Below are positions 17,708 to 26,861 of a stretch of 64,000 nucleotides of DNA, one piece after another. Each line of letters begins with the position of its first letter. The stretch's first letter is position 1. Under the pieces are notes generated by a model that saw only the letters and a list, made by a program, of their open reading frames with translations, was not told the origin of the DNA and ran no database searches. The position numbers and the translations under genes are program-made. Origin of the DNA: Pelagibacterium sediminicola (GTDB taxonomy: Bacteria > Pseudomonadota > Alphaproteobacteria > Rhizobiales > Devosiaceae); contig NZ_QMEL01000002.1 in assembly GCF_003390885.1 (NCBI RefSeq), forward strand, positions 558,001 through 622,000. The letters are read 5' to 3'.

Positions 17708-19140
17708 CGACACCGGACCGGGACGATCGCGTGGTGCCCGTCATCCTTGCCGGGGGCAAGGGCACGCGGCTCTGGCCCATGTCGCGCGCCGCGCGCCCCA
17801 AGCAATTCCTGCCGCTGACCGGCGATCTGAGCCTGTTCCAGCTCACCCTCAGGCGGCTCGATGACCCGGCGCGCTATGGTGCGCCCATCGTCATCACCAA
17901 TGAGGATTACCGTTTTCTCGTCGCCGAGCAGGCGCTCGAGGCGGGAGTGGAACTCAAGGCCATCCTGCTTGAACCCGTGGCGCGCAACACCGCGCCCGCC
18001 ATTGCCGCTGCAGCGGTACTGGCCGGGCGGGACGGCGATAAACTTTTGCATATCCTGCCCTCGGACCACGACATCGTGCCCGATGCCGCCTACCACGCCG
18101 CGCTCGATGTCGCGATTGCCGCCGCGCGCGAGGGGCATCTGGTGACCTTCGGCATCACGCCCACCGAACCGGCCACCGGGTTCGGCTATATCGAGGCGGG
18201 CGAGGCGCTGGGGACGGGCGCCAACAGGGTACAGCGCTTCGTTGAAAAGCCCGACGCCCCCCGCGCCGCCCAGATGCTGGCCTCGGGCAATTTTTACTGG
18301 AACTCGGGCATGTTCCTGTTTGGTGCGGAACGCTTCCTCGCCGAATGCGCGCAACATGCGCCCGACGTCCTCGCCGCCGCCAGCGCCGCCGTCGAAAAGG
18401 CCCGCGAGGACCTCGACTTTCTAAGGCTCGACCGGGAGAGCTTTGCCACCGCGCCCGATATTTCGGTCGATTACGCGATCTTTGAAAAGACCGCCGACGC
18501 CGCCGTCGTCCCCGCGCCTATCACCTGGTCGGATCTCGGCTCGTGGGATGCGGTATGGAAGGCCAGCGCGCGCGATGTGGCGGGCAATATCACGCGTGGG
18601 CCCGCGAGCCTCACCAACTCACGGGACACGCTGGTCATTTCCGAAAAGCTCCATGTGGCGGTCGACGGGGTCGAGGACATCGCGGTCATCGCTTCGGAGG
18701 ACGCCGTATTTGTGGGGCGGCTCTCGATGGCGCAGAACGTTGGGGCGGTGGTCAAGGCACTGGGCGCGCGGGCCGAGACGGCGGCGCTCATCGAAACCCA
18801 CCAGACCAGCTACCGGCCATGGGGCGGCTATTCATCGGTGCTCAATGGCGAGCGGTTTCAGGTGAAAAAGCTGTTCGTCAAACCCGGCAAGCGCCTTTCG
18901 CTGCAAAAGCACCACCACCGCTCCGAGCATTGGGTGGTGGTAAAGGGCACCGCGGAGGTCCAGATCGGGGACAAGGTGATGACGCTGGGCGAAAACGAAA
19001 GCGTCTATATCCCGCAAGGGGAGATCCATCGGCTGCACAATCCGGGCAAGATCGTGCTCGAATTGATCGAGGTGCAGTCAGGCTCCTATCTGGGCGAGGA
19101 CGACATCATAAGGATCGAGGACGAATTCGGGCGCAGTTGA
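17704..19140 (+). CDS. manC: mannose-1-phosphate guanylyltransferase / mannose-6-phosphate isomerase
   Basis: A bifunctional enzyme that makes GDP-mannose and can feed mannose-6-phosphate from fructose-6-phosphate. The 478-residue product has the nucleotidyltransferase domain with LAGGKGTRLWPMSR near the start, FVEKPD in the middle and WSDLGSWDA. A C-terminal cupin-type isomerase domain follows, with RPWGGYSSVL, SLQKHHHRSEHW (metal His) and EIHRLHN. The start overlaps the manB stop (ATGA). Together with manB and the epimerase, it builds the sugar nucleotide branch of the cluster. Confidence 0.94.
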   Translation: MTTPDRDDRVVPVILAGGKGTRLWPMSRAARPKQFLPLTGDLSLFQLTLRRLDDPARYGAPIVITNEDYRFLVAEQALEAGVELKAILLEPVARNTAPAIAAAAVLAGRDGDKLLHILPSDHDIVPDAAYHAALDVAIAAAREGHLVTFGITPTEPATGFGYIEAGEALGTGANRVQRFVEKPDAPRAAQMLASGNFYWNSGMFLFGAERFLAECAQHAPDVLAAASAAVEKAREDLDFLRLDRESFATAPDISVDYAIFEKTADAAVVPAPITWSDLGSWDAVWKASARDVAGNITRGPASLTNSRDTLVISEKLHVAVDGVEDIAVIASEDAVFVGRLSMAQNVGAVVKALGARAETAALIETHQTSYRPWGGYSSVLNGERFQVKKLFVKPGKRLSLQKHHHRSEHWVVVKGTAEVQIGDKVMTLGENESVYIPQGEIHRLHNPGKIVLELIEVQSGSYLGEDDIIRIEDEFGRS

Positions 19141-19191
19141 GCGGGCACAAGGCCTGCCCGGGGAGGGGCAGCGCAAACGAGGGGGCAGAAC

Positions 19192-20166
19192 ATGGCAAGG
19201 ACCGCGCTGGTGTGCGGGGCGGGCGGCTTTATCGGCAGCCATCTGGTCAGGCGGCTCAAGGCCGAGGGGCTCTGGGTGCGCGGCGCGGACCTTCGCTATC
19301 CCCCATTCAGCGACACCGCCGCCGACGATTTCCTCATCGGCGATCTACGCGACAAGGATGTGTGCGACCGGGTGATCGACCGTCCCTTCGACGAGGTCTA
19401 TCAGCTTGCCGCCGATATGGGTGGGGCGGGCTATATCTTCACCGGCGAGCACGACGCCGACATCATGAGCAATTCGGCGACCATCAACCTCAACATCGCC
19501 GCGCTGTGCCACAGGCGCAAGGTGGGGCGGGTGTTCTATTCGTCCTCGGCCTGTATCTATCCCGCCCATAACCAGCAGGACCCCCACACGCCCGATTGCG
19601 CGGAAGCGTCGGCCTATCCGGCGGCGCCCGACAGCGAATATGGCTGGGAGAAGCTTTTTTCCGAGCGCCTGTTCCTCGCCTATAACCGCAACCACAACCT
19701 CGGCGCCCGCATTGCGCGTTACCACAATGTATTCGGGCCCGAAACCGCCTGGGAGGGTGGCCGGGAAAAGGCTCCCGCCGCGATCTGCCGCAAGGTGGCA
19801 ATGGCCCCTGATCATGGAGAGATCGAAATCTGGGGCGATGGGCTCCAGACCCGCTCGTTCCTTTATATCGAGGATTGCCTCGAAGGGACGATCCGGCTGA
19901 CGCGGTCCGGTTTCGAGGGCCCGGTCAATATCGGGTCCGATGAAATGGTCACCATCAACCAGCTCGTCGACATGGCGTGCAAGATCGCCGGCAAGACCTT
20001 GCATAAAAAGCACATCGCGGGGCCGACGGGGGTGCGCGGGCGCAATTCGGACAACCGGCTGATCGCCGAAAAGCTCGGCTGGCGGCCAGAGGGATCGCTC
20101 TATGCGGGCCTTGAAAAGACCTATCAATGGGTCGAAGCCCAGATACGCCGCGGCATGGCCGCCTGA
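19192..20166 (+). CDS. GDP-mannose 3,5-epimerase-like NAD-dependent epimerase
   Basis: An extended-SDR nucleotide-sugar epimerase of 324 residues. It has CGAGGFIGSHLVRRL (NAD loop), SSSACIYPA (catalytic Ser and Cys region), EYGWEKLFSERL (catalytic Tyr-Lys) and the GREKAPAAICRKVA segment. From memory, the AADMGGAG, SSACIYP and GREKAPAA blocks match GDP-mannose 3,5-epimerases of plants and bacteria, which make GDP-L-galactose or GDP-L-gulose. Placement right after manC supports GDP-mannose as substrate. Enzymatic specificity is still inferred. Its start has GAGGGG upstream; its stop overlaps the next ATG. Confidence 0.83.
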   Translation: MARTALVCGAGGFIGSHLVRRLKAEGLWVRGADLRYPPFSDTAADDFLIGDLRDKDVCDRVIDRPFDEVYQLAADMGGAGYIFTGEHDADIMSNSATINLNIAALCHRRKVGRVFYSSSACIYPAHNQQDPHTPDCAEASAYPAAPDSEYGWEKLFSERLFLAYNRNHNLGARIARYHNVFGPETAWEGGREKAPAAICRKVAMAPDHGEIEIWGDGLQTRSFLYIEDCLEGTIRLTRSGFEGPVNIGSDEMVTINQLVDMACKIAGKTLHKKHIAGPTGVRGRNSDNRLIAEKLGWRPEGSLYAGLEKTYQWVEAQIRRGMAA

Positions 20167-20939
20167 TGCCGGGGCCGCCACACAGTCATCGGATGCTTGG
20201 CATGCGGCTCGATTACGCCGAACCGCAAACCTACCTTGCGCACATCATGGACCGGGCGGCGAGCGGCCAGCCGGGCTATTGCTGCATCACCGATGTCCAC
20301 CAATGCGTGCGGGTCCATGACAACCCCCGGTTCGCCGCAAAGGTGAACGGGGCAACACTGGTCATCCCCGACAGCGTCATCCTGCAGCGCGCTCGGGCCC
20401 TTTTCCACGGCGTCCCCTATATCGAGACGATGCACGGGGCCGACATCATGCTGGAGTTGTGCCGCCGCGCCGAGGCGCAAGGGGTGCTCATCGCGCTTAT
20501 CGGGGGCCGGGACGACGCCGCGCTTGCCCAGTTGCAGCACCGGTTAATGGCCCGGTTCCCCGCGCTCGAAATCGCCTACGCGGTCTCCCCACCCTTTCGC
20601 CCACAAAGCGCACGGGAAGATACGGAAATGACCGGGGCGATCGCGGCTTCCGGCGCAAGGCTGGTGTTCGTGGGGCTGGGATGTCCCAAGCAGGAAAACT
20701 GGATGGCCGACCATACGGGCCGGATCGATGCCATGATGGTCGGGGTTGGCGCGGCGTTCGATTTCAACGCCGGGATCGTGCGGCTTTCGCCCCGCTGGGT
20801 GCACAGGGCCGGGCTCGAATGGCTCCATAGACTCGCAAGCGAGCCCCGGCGGCTCTGGAAGCGCTATCTTTGCACCGCGCCGCGTTTCCTCTGGCTCCTC
20901 GCACGCGATGCGGTGAAACGCCGGGGCAAGCCGGCATGA
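20166..20939 (+). CDS. WecG/TagA/CpsF family glycosyltransferase
   Basis: A GT26 glycosyltransferase that adds an N-acetylmannosaminuronate-type or related sugar to a lipid-linked acceptor. The 257-residue product shows CITDVHQCVRVHDNP, VIPDSVILQRARAL, FVGLGCPKQENWM (the G.P.QE-type motif) and VGVGAAFDFNAG, all typical. A basic, hydrophobic C-terminus suggests peripheral membrane association. The ATG overlaps the epimerase stop (TGATG). The family-level call is firm; the sugar donor is unknown. Confidence 0.88.
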   Translation: MPGPPHSHRMLGMRLDYAEPQTYLAHIMDRAASGQPGYCCITDVHQCVRVHDNPRFAAKVNGATLVIPDSVILQRARALFHGVPYIETMHGADIMLELCRRAEAQGVLIALIGGRDDAALAQLQHRLMARFPALEIAYAVSPPFRPQSAREDTEMTGAIAASGARLVFVGLGCPKQENWMADHTGRIDAMMVGVGAAFDFNAGIVRLSPRWVHRAGLEWLHRLASEPRRLWKRYLCTAPRFLWLLARDAVKRRGKPA

Positions 20940-22240
20940 GCACGTGGCTGGAAACGGGGTCGGCGCTGGCAGCAAGGCTCTACCGGGGCTCGCGCCAGCC
21001 GCGCTGGGTCATGGCCAGCCAGATGGTCACCTCGGGCGCCAATTTCGCAACGACGCTCATTGTCGTCACCTGTCTCGGGCTCGAAGCGTTCGGCCAGTTC
21101 AGCCTCTGTTTCATCCTGATGATGATCGCGCGCAACTTTCTTGTCGGGCTGGTACTGGCGCCGATGTCCGCCATCGCGCCAAGGCTCGGGCGCCGCGCGC
21201 TGGCCGGTTATCGCGGCTTTCTCGCTGCCAACACCTTGGTCTTTTCGCTGGGTTCGAGCCTGTTGCTCTATGCGCTTGCCACCCCGTTGGGCGTAATGCT
21301 CGACGCGTCTTGGCTGCCGCAATTGGCGCTGGCCATGGCGTTGGCCAATTTTACCGCGAACGGCGCCGATTTTTTCCACCGTCATCATCTCGTGCAGGAT
21401 GCCTCGGTCCGCGCCTTCATGGTCGATGCAGTCCGCTTTGCCGTGCAGCTTGGGGTGCTGCTGGCGCTGGCCCTTTCCGGGGGCGAAGGGTTTTCGGCCT
21501 ATTCCGCTCTTTACACTCTGGCCGTGGGCGGGCTGGCCGGTTGCCTTGCCGGATTGCCGCGCTACGGCGCCACCGGCTGGTCCAGCCGCCTTGCGCGCAC
21601 GGTCTGGCCACGGCACTGGAATTTCATCAAATGGATGACGCCCGGCGTTCTGGCCGAAACGGCGCAATCCCATCTGCCGATGATCGCCGCCACCGGTTTT
21701 TTCGGGGAAAGCGCGCTGGGGCTGTTGCGGGCGGTCCAGTCCCTCGCCAATGTCCTCAACCTGCCGCTCAACGCGCTCAATCAGGTGCTGCCCGTCATGG
21801 CCTCGGCTACCTATGCCCGCAACGGCGTAAGGGAACTGAGAAAGCTCGTCACGTCATCGATGCGCGTTTCCACCGCGCTTTACCTCCTCATCACCTGCCT
21901 TTGCATCGCCGCCTTTCCTTACCTCACCTCGATGTTCCGCTTCGATCGCGGCCCTGACGCCCTCATCGTATTCGTCATGTTTTCCCTGGCCAACTACGCC
22001 CGCCTCGTGCGCGTCAATCATTCGGTCTTCTTTCTGGCAACCGAGCGGCCGGGCCTTGCCTTTCTGGAAAATCTGGTTGGCACGATAACCTCCATGGCAA
22101 TCGTTGCCCTCGCCATCGCCTTCGATCAGTTCCTTTTGATCCCTGCGGCGATCCTCCTCGCGAACGCCTTCGCCGCCGCCTGTCTTCCGGCGTTGATGGG
22201 GCGCGGAACCGTTGAATGCCATAACCGGGCATCCGCATGA
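20936..22240 (+). CDS. Wzx-like polysaccharide flippase
   Basis: A MATE/MOP-superfamily protein of 434 residues with about 12 hydrophobic segments. It should flip the undecaprenyl-linked repeat unit across the inner membrane. The segment SNLPLNALNQ-like region around NLPLNALNQVLPVMAS and the paired-helix pattern fit the polysaccharide biosynthesis/Wzx group. It is coupled by ATGA overlaps to the glycosyltransferase before it and the sulfotransferase after it, and the Wzy-like gene nearby makes a Wzx/Wzy pathway the best reading. Confidence 0.85.
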   Translation: MSTWLETGSALAARLYRGSRQPRWVMASQMVTSGANFATTLIVVTCLGLEAFGQFSLCFILMMIARNFLVGLVLAPMSAIAPRLGRRALAGYRGFLAANTLVFSLGSSLLLYALATPLGVMLDASWLPQLALAMALANFTANGADFFHRHHLVQDASVRAFMVDAVRFAVQLGVLLALALSGGEGFSAYSALYTLAVGGLAGCLAGLPRYGATGWSSRLARTVWPRHWNFIKWMTPGVLAETAQSHLPMIAATGFFGESALGLLRAVQSLANVLNLPLNALNQVLPVMASATYARNGVRELRKLVTSSMRVSTALYLLITCLCIAAFPYLTSMFRFDRGPDALIVFVMFSLANYARLVRVNHSVFFLATERPGLAFLENLVGTITSMAIVALAIAFDQFLLIPAAILLANAFAAACLPALMGRGTVECHNRASA

Positions 22241-23025
22241 AAACGGCGCGCAGGCTATATTGGAGCGCGGCCCGCTTTATCCCGGCTCCATGGCCGGGGG
22301 ATGCGCCAAAAGTGTTCGCCAATGCGATCCCCAAGAGCGGAACGCACCTGCTCGAACGTATCCTCTGCTTGCACCCGCAAATATCCCGGGTTTTCAGGAA
22401 AAAGCTGTTCTCCGCCAACATCACGGCCCATGGCGGCTGGGAGAAAAGCATTGCGCATCTCGCGCGGGGCCGGATGCTGCTCGTTCATGCCGATTATGAC
22501 CCTGCGACCCACGACGCCATCCGCATCCACGACGTCAGGCATATCCTGATGGTCCGCGACCCACGAGCAATCGTTCTGTCGCAGGCCCGCTATATCCTTG
22601 GCAATGAGCGCCATGAATTCCACCGCCACGTCCGGGGGCGCAATCTTGATTACGCGCTCGACTTTTGCCTTTACGAGCCGGTCTGCTGGGGCGGAGAGAC
22701 CTTTATCGACACCTGCTGCCGCTATTCGGGCTGGAGCGAGCATGACGATGTGCTGATCGTTCGTTACGAGGACCTTGCAAGCCTCGACCTGCAAAAAAGA
22801 ACAGAGGAAATCACGCGGCTCTATGGCTTCCTCTTCCCCCGAACCGACGACCGCCTCGTCCGGAACGTCGCCCGGAATGCCGTATCGGCGGCGAGCCAGA
22901 CCTTTCACAGCGGCATCATCGATGCCTGGCGCGACGGTATGACCCCCGCCGTGGCCGAGAAGATTTACGACTATTGCGCCGATCATTTTGCGTGTTTCGG
23001 CTACCACAAGGCGGGGCCGAGATGA
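22237..23025 (+). CDS. sulfotransferase family protein
   Basis: The 262-residue product carries the PAPS-binding motifs of sulfotransferases: the 5'-phosphosulfate loop in AIPKSGTHLLERIL (about 30-44) and the 3'-phosphate motif in MVRDPRAIVLSQARY (about 106-120). VRYEDLA near 182 and a C-terminal GMTPAVAEKIYDYC segment also fit cytosolic sulfotransferase folds. Its position inside a polysaccharide operon, with coupled starts on both sides, suggests it sulfates the repeat unit or the polymer. Targets of this family cannot be read from sequence, so the acceptor is inferred. Confidence 0.85.
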   Translation: MKTARRLYWSAARFIPAPWPGDAPKVFANAIPKSGTHLLERILCLHPQISRVFRKKLFSANITAHGGWEKSIAHLARGRMLLVHADYDPATHDAIRIHDVRHILMVRDPRAIVLSQARYILGNERHEFHRHVRGRNLDYALDFCLYEPVCWGGETFIDTCCRYSGWSEHDDVLIVRYEDLASLDLQKRTEEITRLYGFLFPRTDDRLVRNVARNAVSAASQTFHSGIIDAWRDGMTPAVAEKIYDYCADHFACFGYHKAGPR

Positions 23026-24152
23026 CGATCCCCACCGACACAGCCGATGAGGGCGCACCACCCAGCACGATCGTTTTCGCTCCGCTTCTCTTCTGCGCGC
23101 TCCTTGCGCTCTATGTCACCCTGCCGGTCGGCCATCCGGGGCGCTGGGCCATCTATACGACGCCAGTCCTCATCGTGTTCGAGCTGCTGGCCCGCAAAGC
23201 CCTCACATTCAATCCGAAGACGATTGCGCTGTTGTGCCTCTATGGTGTTTATGGCGCGGCATTATCGCTGGGCACGGATGACGTTTCCTTCGCCATCAGG
23301 GACATGATCTTCATCTCGCTTCCCATTTTCCTCGCATCCGTCCGGTTCCGGGTGCATTGGGGCTTTCCCTATACGTTCCTTTTATCGGTCTTTGCCGGCA
23401 TCGCGATCCTCATATCCCGATCCGACGCTCCGCTTTTCGCCGTTTCGCTCGATACCAGCCGCAGCGCGGCGGAAGCGAGCGTCGGGCTGGCTATTCCGCT
23501 CGGCGGTCTGCTCTTGCTTTATCGCGGCAAATGGGGTGCGGCGCTCCTCGCCGTTCTTGCCATGACGCTGATGTACAAGCGCATCGCCCTGGGCGGCTTC
23601 CTTTTTGCCTCGGCGCTTTCCGCCTGTTTTGGCCTCTTGAGGGCCGGACGCTTCCCCGTCGTCGCCGGCGCGGTACTGATCATCCTGTTGTTTGCCATCG
23701 GCCTCAACGCCCATTGGGTATTTCATCAGGTTTCTGGCATCCTTGCCGACATGGGGATATTTGTCTCCCCGAACCAGTTGTCGGCAGGCCGCTATGCGAT
23801 GGAACTCAATTTCCGCGCCGCCGTCCTCGACCAATACAATACATGGCAGATCGTTTTCGGCGGCGGGCCGGGGTCCAGCACGCAGTTTTTCGATTTTTAC
23901 GCCCAGTACATCGATGCCGCGTTTCCGCTGATGCACAATGATTATCTGCGCATCGTCTCCGAATACGGCATCTTTGGCGCGGCAACCGCCCTGTTCCTGA
24001 TGCATCGCGCCATCTCATCGAGCCCCCTCGCCGGGCTCCTGATCCTTTATACAGCCATCTGCTTTTTGACCGACAACGTCCTCACCTATTCCTTTTATTG
24101 GTTTGTCCTCATCTTCTGCCTGCGCACGCAAGAAAAACCGGAGGCGGGATGA
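23022..24152 (+). CDS. Wzy-like polysaccharide polymerase / O-antigen ligase family protein
   Basis: A polytopic membrane protein of 376 residues, about 10-11 helices. It has a large loop containing GGGPGSSTQFF and the HNDYLRIVSEYGIFG motif. The loop followed by H-N-x-Y-L is characteristic of the Wzy_C/WaaL class. In this context it most likely polymerises repeat units in the periplasm. The ATG at 23,022 overlaps the stop of the sulfotransferase gene (ATGA). Sequence alone cannot separate a polymerase from a ligase; the flippase and the absence of lipid A genes nearby favour polymerase. Confidence 0.83.
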   Translation: MTIPTDTADEGAPPSTIVFAPLLFCALLALYVTLPVGHPGRWAIYTTPVLIVFELLARKALTFNPKTIALLCLYGVYGAALSLGTDDVSFAIRDMIFISLPIFLASVRFRVHWGFPYTFLLSVFAGIAILISRSDAPLFAVSLDTSRSAAEASVGLAIPLGGLLLLYRGKWGAALLAVLAMTLMYKRIALGGFLFASALSACFGLLRAGRFPVVAGAVLIILLFAIGLNAHWVFHQVSGILADMGIFVSPNQLSAGRYAMELNFRAAVLDQYNTWQIVFGGGPGSSTQFFDFYAQYIDAAFPLMHNDYLRIVSEYGIFGAATALFLMHRAISSSPLAGLLILYTAICFLTDNVLTYSFYWFVLIFCLRTQEKPEAG

Positions 24153-25312
24153 ATATCCTCATCCTTCACAACTCCTACCAGCAAACGGGCGGCGAGGACG
24201 CGGTGGTCGCCGCCGAAAGCGCGTTGCTGCGCGGCGCCGGGCACAGGGTACGAGTGGAAACGGTTTCCAACCACGCCATTTCCGGATTGGCCGCCCGGGC
24301 AACAACCTTTCTCAATGCCCCATATGATCCCAAGCGCAAAGAATGGCTTGCTGACCTGGTCGCCAGGGAACGTCCCGACCTCGTCCATATCCATAATTTC
24401 TTTCCCCTCCTCACCCCGGCAATCCACGAGGCAGCGGCGGAGATGGGGCTACCGGTCGTCCAGACGCTGCACAATTACCGGCTGGTCTGCGCCAATGCCC
24501 GGTTGTTCCGCAAAGGTTCGATCTGTGAAAAATGCCTTGCGGGCAGTCGTTTCTGGGGTGTCGCTCACCGGTGCTATCGGGGGTCCTTCCCCGGCTCGCT
24601 GGCGGTGGTGCGCATGCAGGAACGCGCCTTTCGCGTCGGCATGTGGCACAGCCATGTGCATCGGTACATCGCCCTCACCGCCTTTGCGCGCAAAAAGTTC
24701 ATCGCAAGCGGCCTCCCGGCGGACCGCATCGCGGTCAAACCCAATTTCGTCGCACGCACCTCAGCCCCGGCCGATGCGCGCCACGGGGCGCTGTTCGTCG
24801 GGCGGCTTTCTCCCGAAAAAGGCGTCGAAACACTCATCAAGGCATGGAGGCGATTGCCCATGTTCCCGCTGACCATCGCGGGCAGCGGCCCCGAGCTTGA
24901 AAGCATGCGCGCGCTTGCCCCGGCCAACGTCATGTTTACCGGCGCGCAAGAGCCGGAGGAGATTGCCCTGCATATGGCAAAGGCGCAGGCACTCATCGTG
25001 CCTTCCCTCTGGTATGAGGGCTTTCCGATGGTGGTGGCTGAAGCGTTCGCCGCCGGGCTGCCCATCATCGCCTCCAACATCGGCTCGCTGGCCGAGATTG
25101 TCGTTCCGGGCCGGAACGGCAGTCATTTTGTCCCCGGCGATGCGCAGAACCTTGCGGTAATGGTAAAGGCGCTATTGGCCGATCCCGCCGCCCTGCAACG
25201 CCTCGCCGCCGGCGCCCGCGCCAGCTACGAGACCCATTACAGACCCGAAACCAATCTGGCTCAGCTCGAGCGCATTTATGCCGAAGCTATAATAACGGCC
25301 CGGATGGGTTGA
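24149..25312 (+). CDS. glycosyltransferase family 4 protein
   Basis: A GT-B fold, retaining glycosyltransferase of 387 residues. The N-terminal half begins MNILILHNSYQQTGGEDAVV with the GGEDxV loop often seen in GT4 enzymes. The C-terminal half has LFVGRLSPEKGVETLIKAW, IAGSGPE and PSLWYEGFPMVVAEAFAAGLP, the E-x7-E donor site. It is the last gene of the cluster, starting in an ATGA overlap. A cysteine cluster around CEKCLAG is present near residue 130. Together with the GT26 enzyme only two transferases are visible, implying a short repeat unit. Confidence 0.9.
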   Translation: MNILILHNSYQQTGGEDAVVAAESALLRGAGHRVRVETVSNHAISGLAARATTFLNAPYDPKRKEWLADLVARERPDLVHIHNFFPLLTPAIHEAAAEMGLPVVQTLHNYRLVCANARLFRKGSICEKCLAGSRFWGVAHRCYRGSFPGSLAVVRMQERAFRVGMWHSHVHRYIALTAFARKKFIASGLPADRIAVKPNFVARTSAPADARHGALFVGRLSPEKGVETLIKAWRRLPMFPLTIAGSGPELESMRALAPANVMFTGAQEPEEIALHMAKAQALIVPSLWYEGFPMVVAEAFAAGLPIIASNIGSLAEIVVPGRNGSHFVPGDAQNLAVMVKALLADPAALQRLAAGARASYETHYRPETNLAQLERIYAEAIITARMG

Positions 25313-25393
25313 AAGACAAGTCTTAAAACACACCCCGTCGGGCAATGACGGAGAAGATAGATGCGTAAGGCATTTCCTTGTCTTTGCCCCTCG

Positions 25394-26110
25394 TCACCCC
25401 TCCCCGAGTTTCAGGCCCAGATAGCGGTCGAGGGCATCGTGATCCTGCAAAAGTTCTGCCGAAGGGGCGCTGTGGGCGATGCGGCCGCGTTCGATGATGA
25501 TGGCATTGGTGGTGAGCGCCAGCGCCACCGGGGCGTGCTGTTCGACGAGGATCATGGCAATGCCCTCGTCCTCGGTCATTTTCCGCACCGCCAGCGTCAG
25601 TTCCTCGATGATGATGGGCGCAAGCCCCTCGAACGGCTCGTCGAGCAGAAGGAGTTTGGGATTGGTCATCAGCGTGCGGGCTATGGCCAGCATCTGCTGC
25701 TCACCGCCCGAAAGCTGGTTGCCCATATTGGTGCGGCGTTCCTTGAGGCGCGGGAAGACCCCGTAGATCGCCTCGACATCCCAGCGGCCAGGCCGGGCGG
25801 CAACGGTGAGGTTCTCCTCGACCGACAGCGAGGGGAAGATGTCGCGTTCCTGGGGCACCCAGCCGAGTCCCGAATGCGAACGCTTATGGGGGGCAAGTTT
25901 CGAGATATCCTCGCCCGCAAGGCGGATGGCGCCGCGCGAAACCGTTACGAACCCCATGGCGGTCAACAGCAGCGTCGTCTTGCCCACGCCGTTGCGGCCC
26001 AGAAGCGCCAGCGTACCGTTGGCGGGCAATTGCAGGGAAACCCCGTCGAGCACCACGGCCTCGCCATAGCCTGAGCGCACATCGATGAACTCAAGAAGCG
26101 GCTCAGCCAT
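25394..26110 (-). CDS. livF: branched-chain amino acid type ABC transporter ATPase LivF
   Basis: One of two nucleotide-binding subunits of a HAAT-family importer. The 238-residue product has Walker A LLGRNGVGKTTLL, the signature LSGGEQQMLAIART, Walker B LLLLDEPFEGLAP and the switch His in VEQHAP. Length and layout match LivF. Its ATG lies within the end of livG (8-bp overlap), so the five genes form one operon. Substrates of such transporters range beyond leucine/isoleucine/valine to amides, urea and aromatic acids. Confidence 0.92.
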   Translation of the reverse strand: MAEPLLEFIDVRSGYGEAVVLDGVSLQLPANGTLALLGRNGVGKTTLLLTAMGFVTVSRGAIRLAGEDISKLAPHKRSHSGLGWVPQERDIFPSLSVEENLTVAARPGRWDVEAIYGVFPRLKERRTNMGNQLSGGEQQMLAIARTLMTNPKLLLLDEPFEGLAPIIIEELTLAVRKMTEDEGIAMILVEQHAPVALALTTNAIIIERGRIAHSAPSAELLQDHDALDRYLGLKLGEG

Positions 26111-26861
26111 GACCCTGCCCCAGATAGACTTTGCGCACGCGCGGGTCGGTGCGCACGATTTCGGGATCGGCCTCGAGCAGCACCGCGCCGGATACGAGCA
26201 CGGTGATGCGCGAGGCGAATTTGAAGACGATGTCCATATCGTGCTCGATGAACAGCACCGAGATATCGCGCGGCAGCGCCGAGATGACCGAGAACAGCGC
26301 CGCGCTTTCGTCCTTGGGCACGCCCGCAGCTGGCTCGTCGAGCAAAAGAACGCGGGGCCTTGTTGCCAGCGCCAGCGCGATTTCGAGCAGGCGCTGCTGG
26401 CCATAGGCCAGATGGCGCGTGGTGCGGGTCGCGGCATCGGCAAGGCCGAGCTGGTCGAGAATGCCGTGGGCCTCATCGATCGCCTCGGCGTGCCCGGTGA
26501 GCCTGCGCCAGAACTGGCCCGCCCTGCCCTCGCGCTCAAGGATGGCGAGTGTCACCGCTTCGATGGGGGCCAGGTCGGGGAACAGGGTATTGATCTGGAA
26601 GGTGCGGGCCAGCCCGCGCCGGACGCGCGCCTGCGGCGAAAGCGCGGTGATATCCTCGCCGTTGAGCGCGATCGAACCGGCATCGGGGCGCAATTGCCCC
26701 GTGATGAGGTTGATGAGGGTCGTCTTGCCCGCCCCGTTGGGACCGATCAGCGCGTGACGCGCGCCCTGTGGCAGCGAGATCGAGACATCACGGGTCACTT
26801 CGAGCTTGCCAAAGCTCCGGGTGAGACCCGCGGTCGAAAGGGACAGGGTCGCCTCGCTCAT
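26103..26861 (-). CDS. livG: branched-chain amino acid type ABC transporter ATPase LivG
   Basis: The second ATPase of the importer, 252 residues. It shows Walker A LIGPNGAGKTTLINLITG, the LivG-typical ARTFQINTLFPDL Q-loop region, a signature reading LAYGQQRLLEIALAL and Walker B VLLLDEPAAGVPKDES. The D-loop reads GVPKDE where many LivG proteins have GLNP-x-E, a mild deviation. Its start overlaps the livM stop by four bases. Confidence 0.92.
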   Translation of the reverse strand: MSEATLSLSTAGLTRSFGKLEVTRDVSISLPQGARHALIGPNGAGKTTLINLITGQLRPDAGSIALNGEDITALSPQARVRRGLARTFQINTLFPDLAPIEAVTLAILEREGRAGQFWRRLTGHAEAIDEAHGILDQLGLADAATRTTRHLAYGQQRLLEIALALATRPRVLLLDEPAAGVPKDESAALFSVISALPRDISVLFIEHDMDIVFKFASRITVLVSGAVLLEADPEIVRTDPRVRKVYLGQGHG

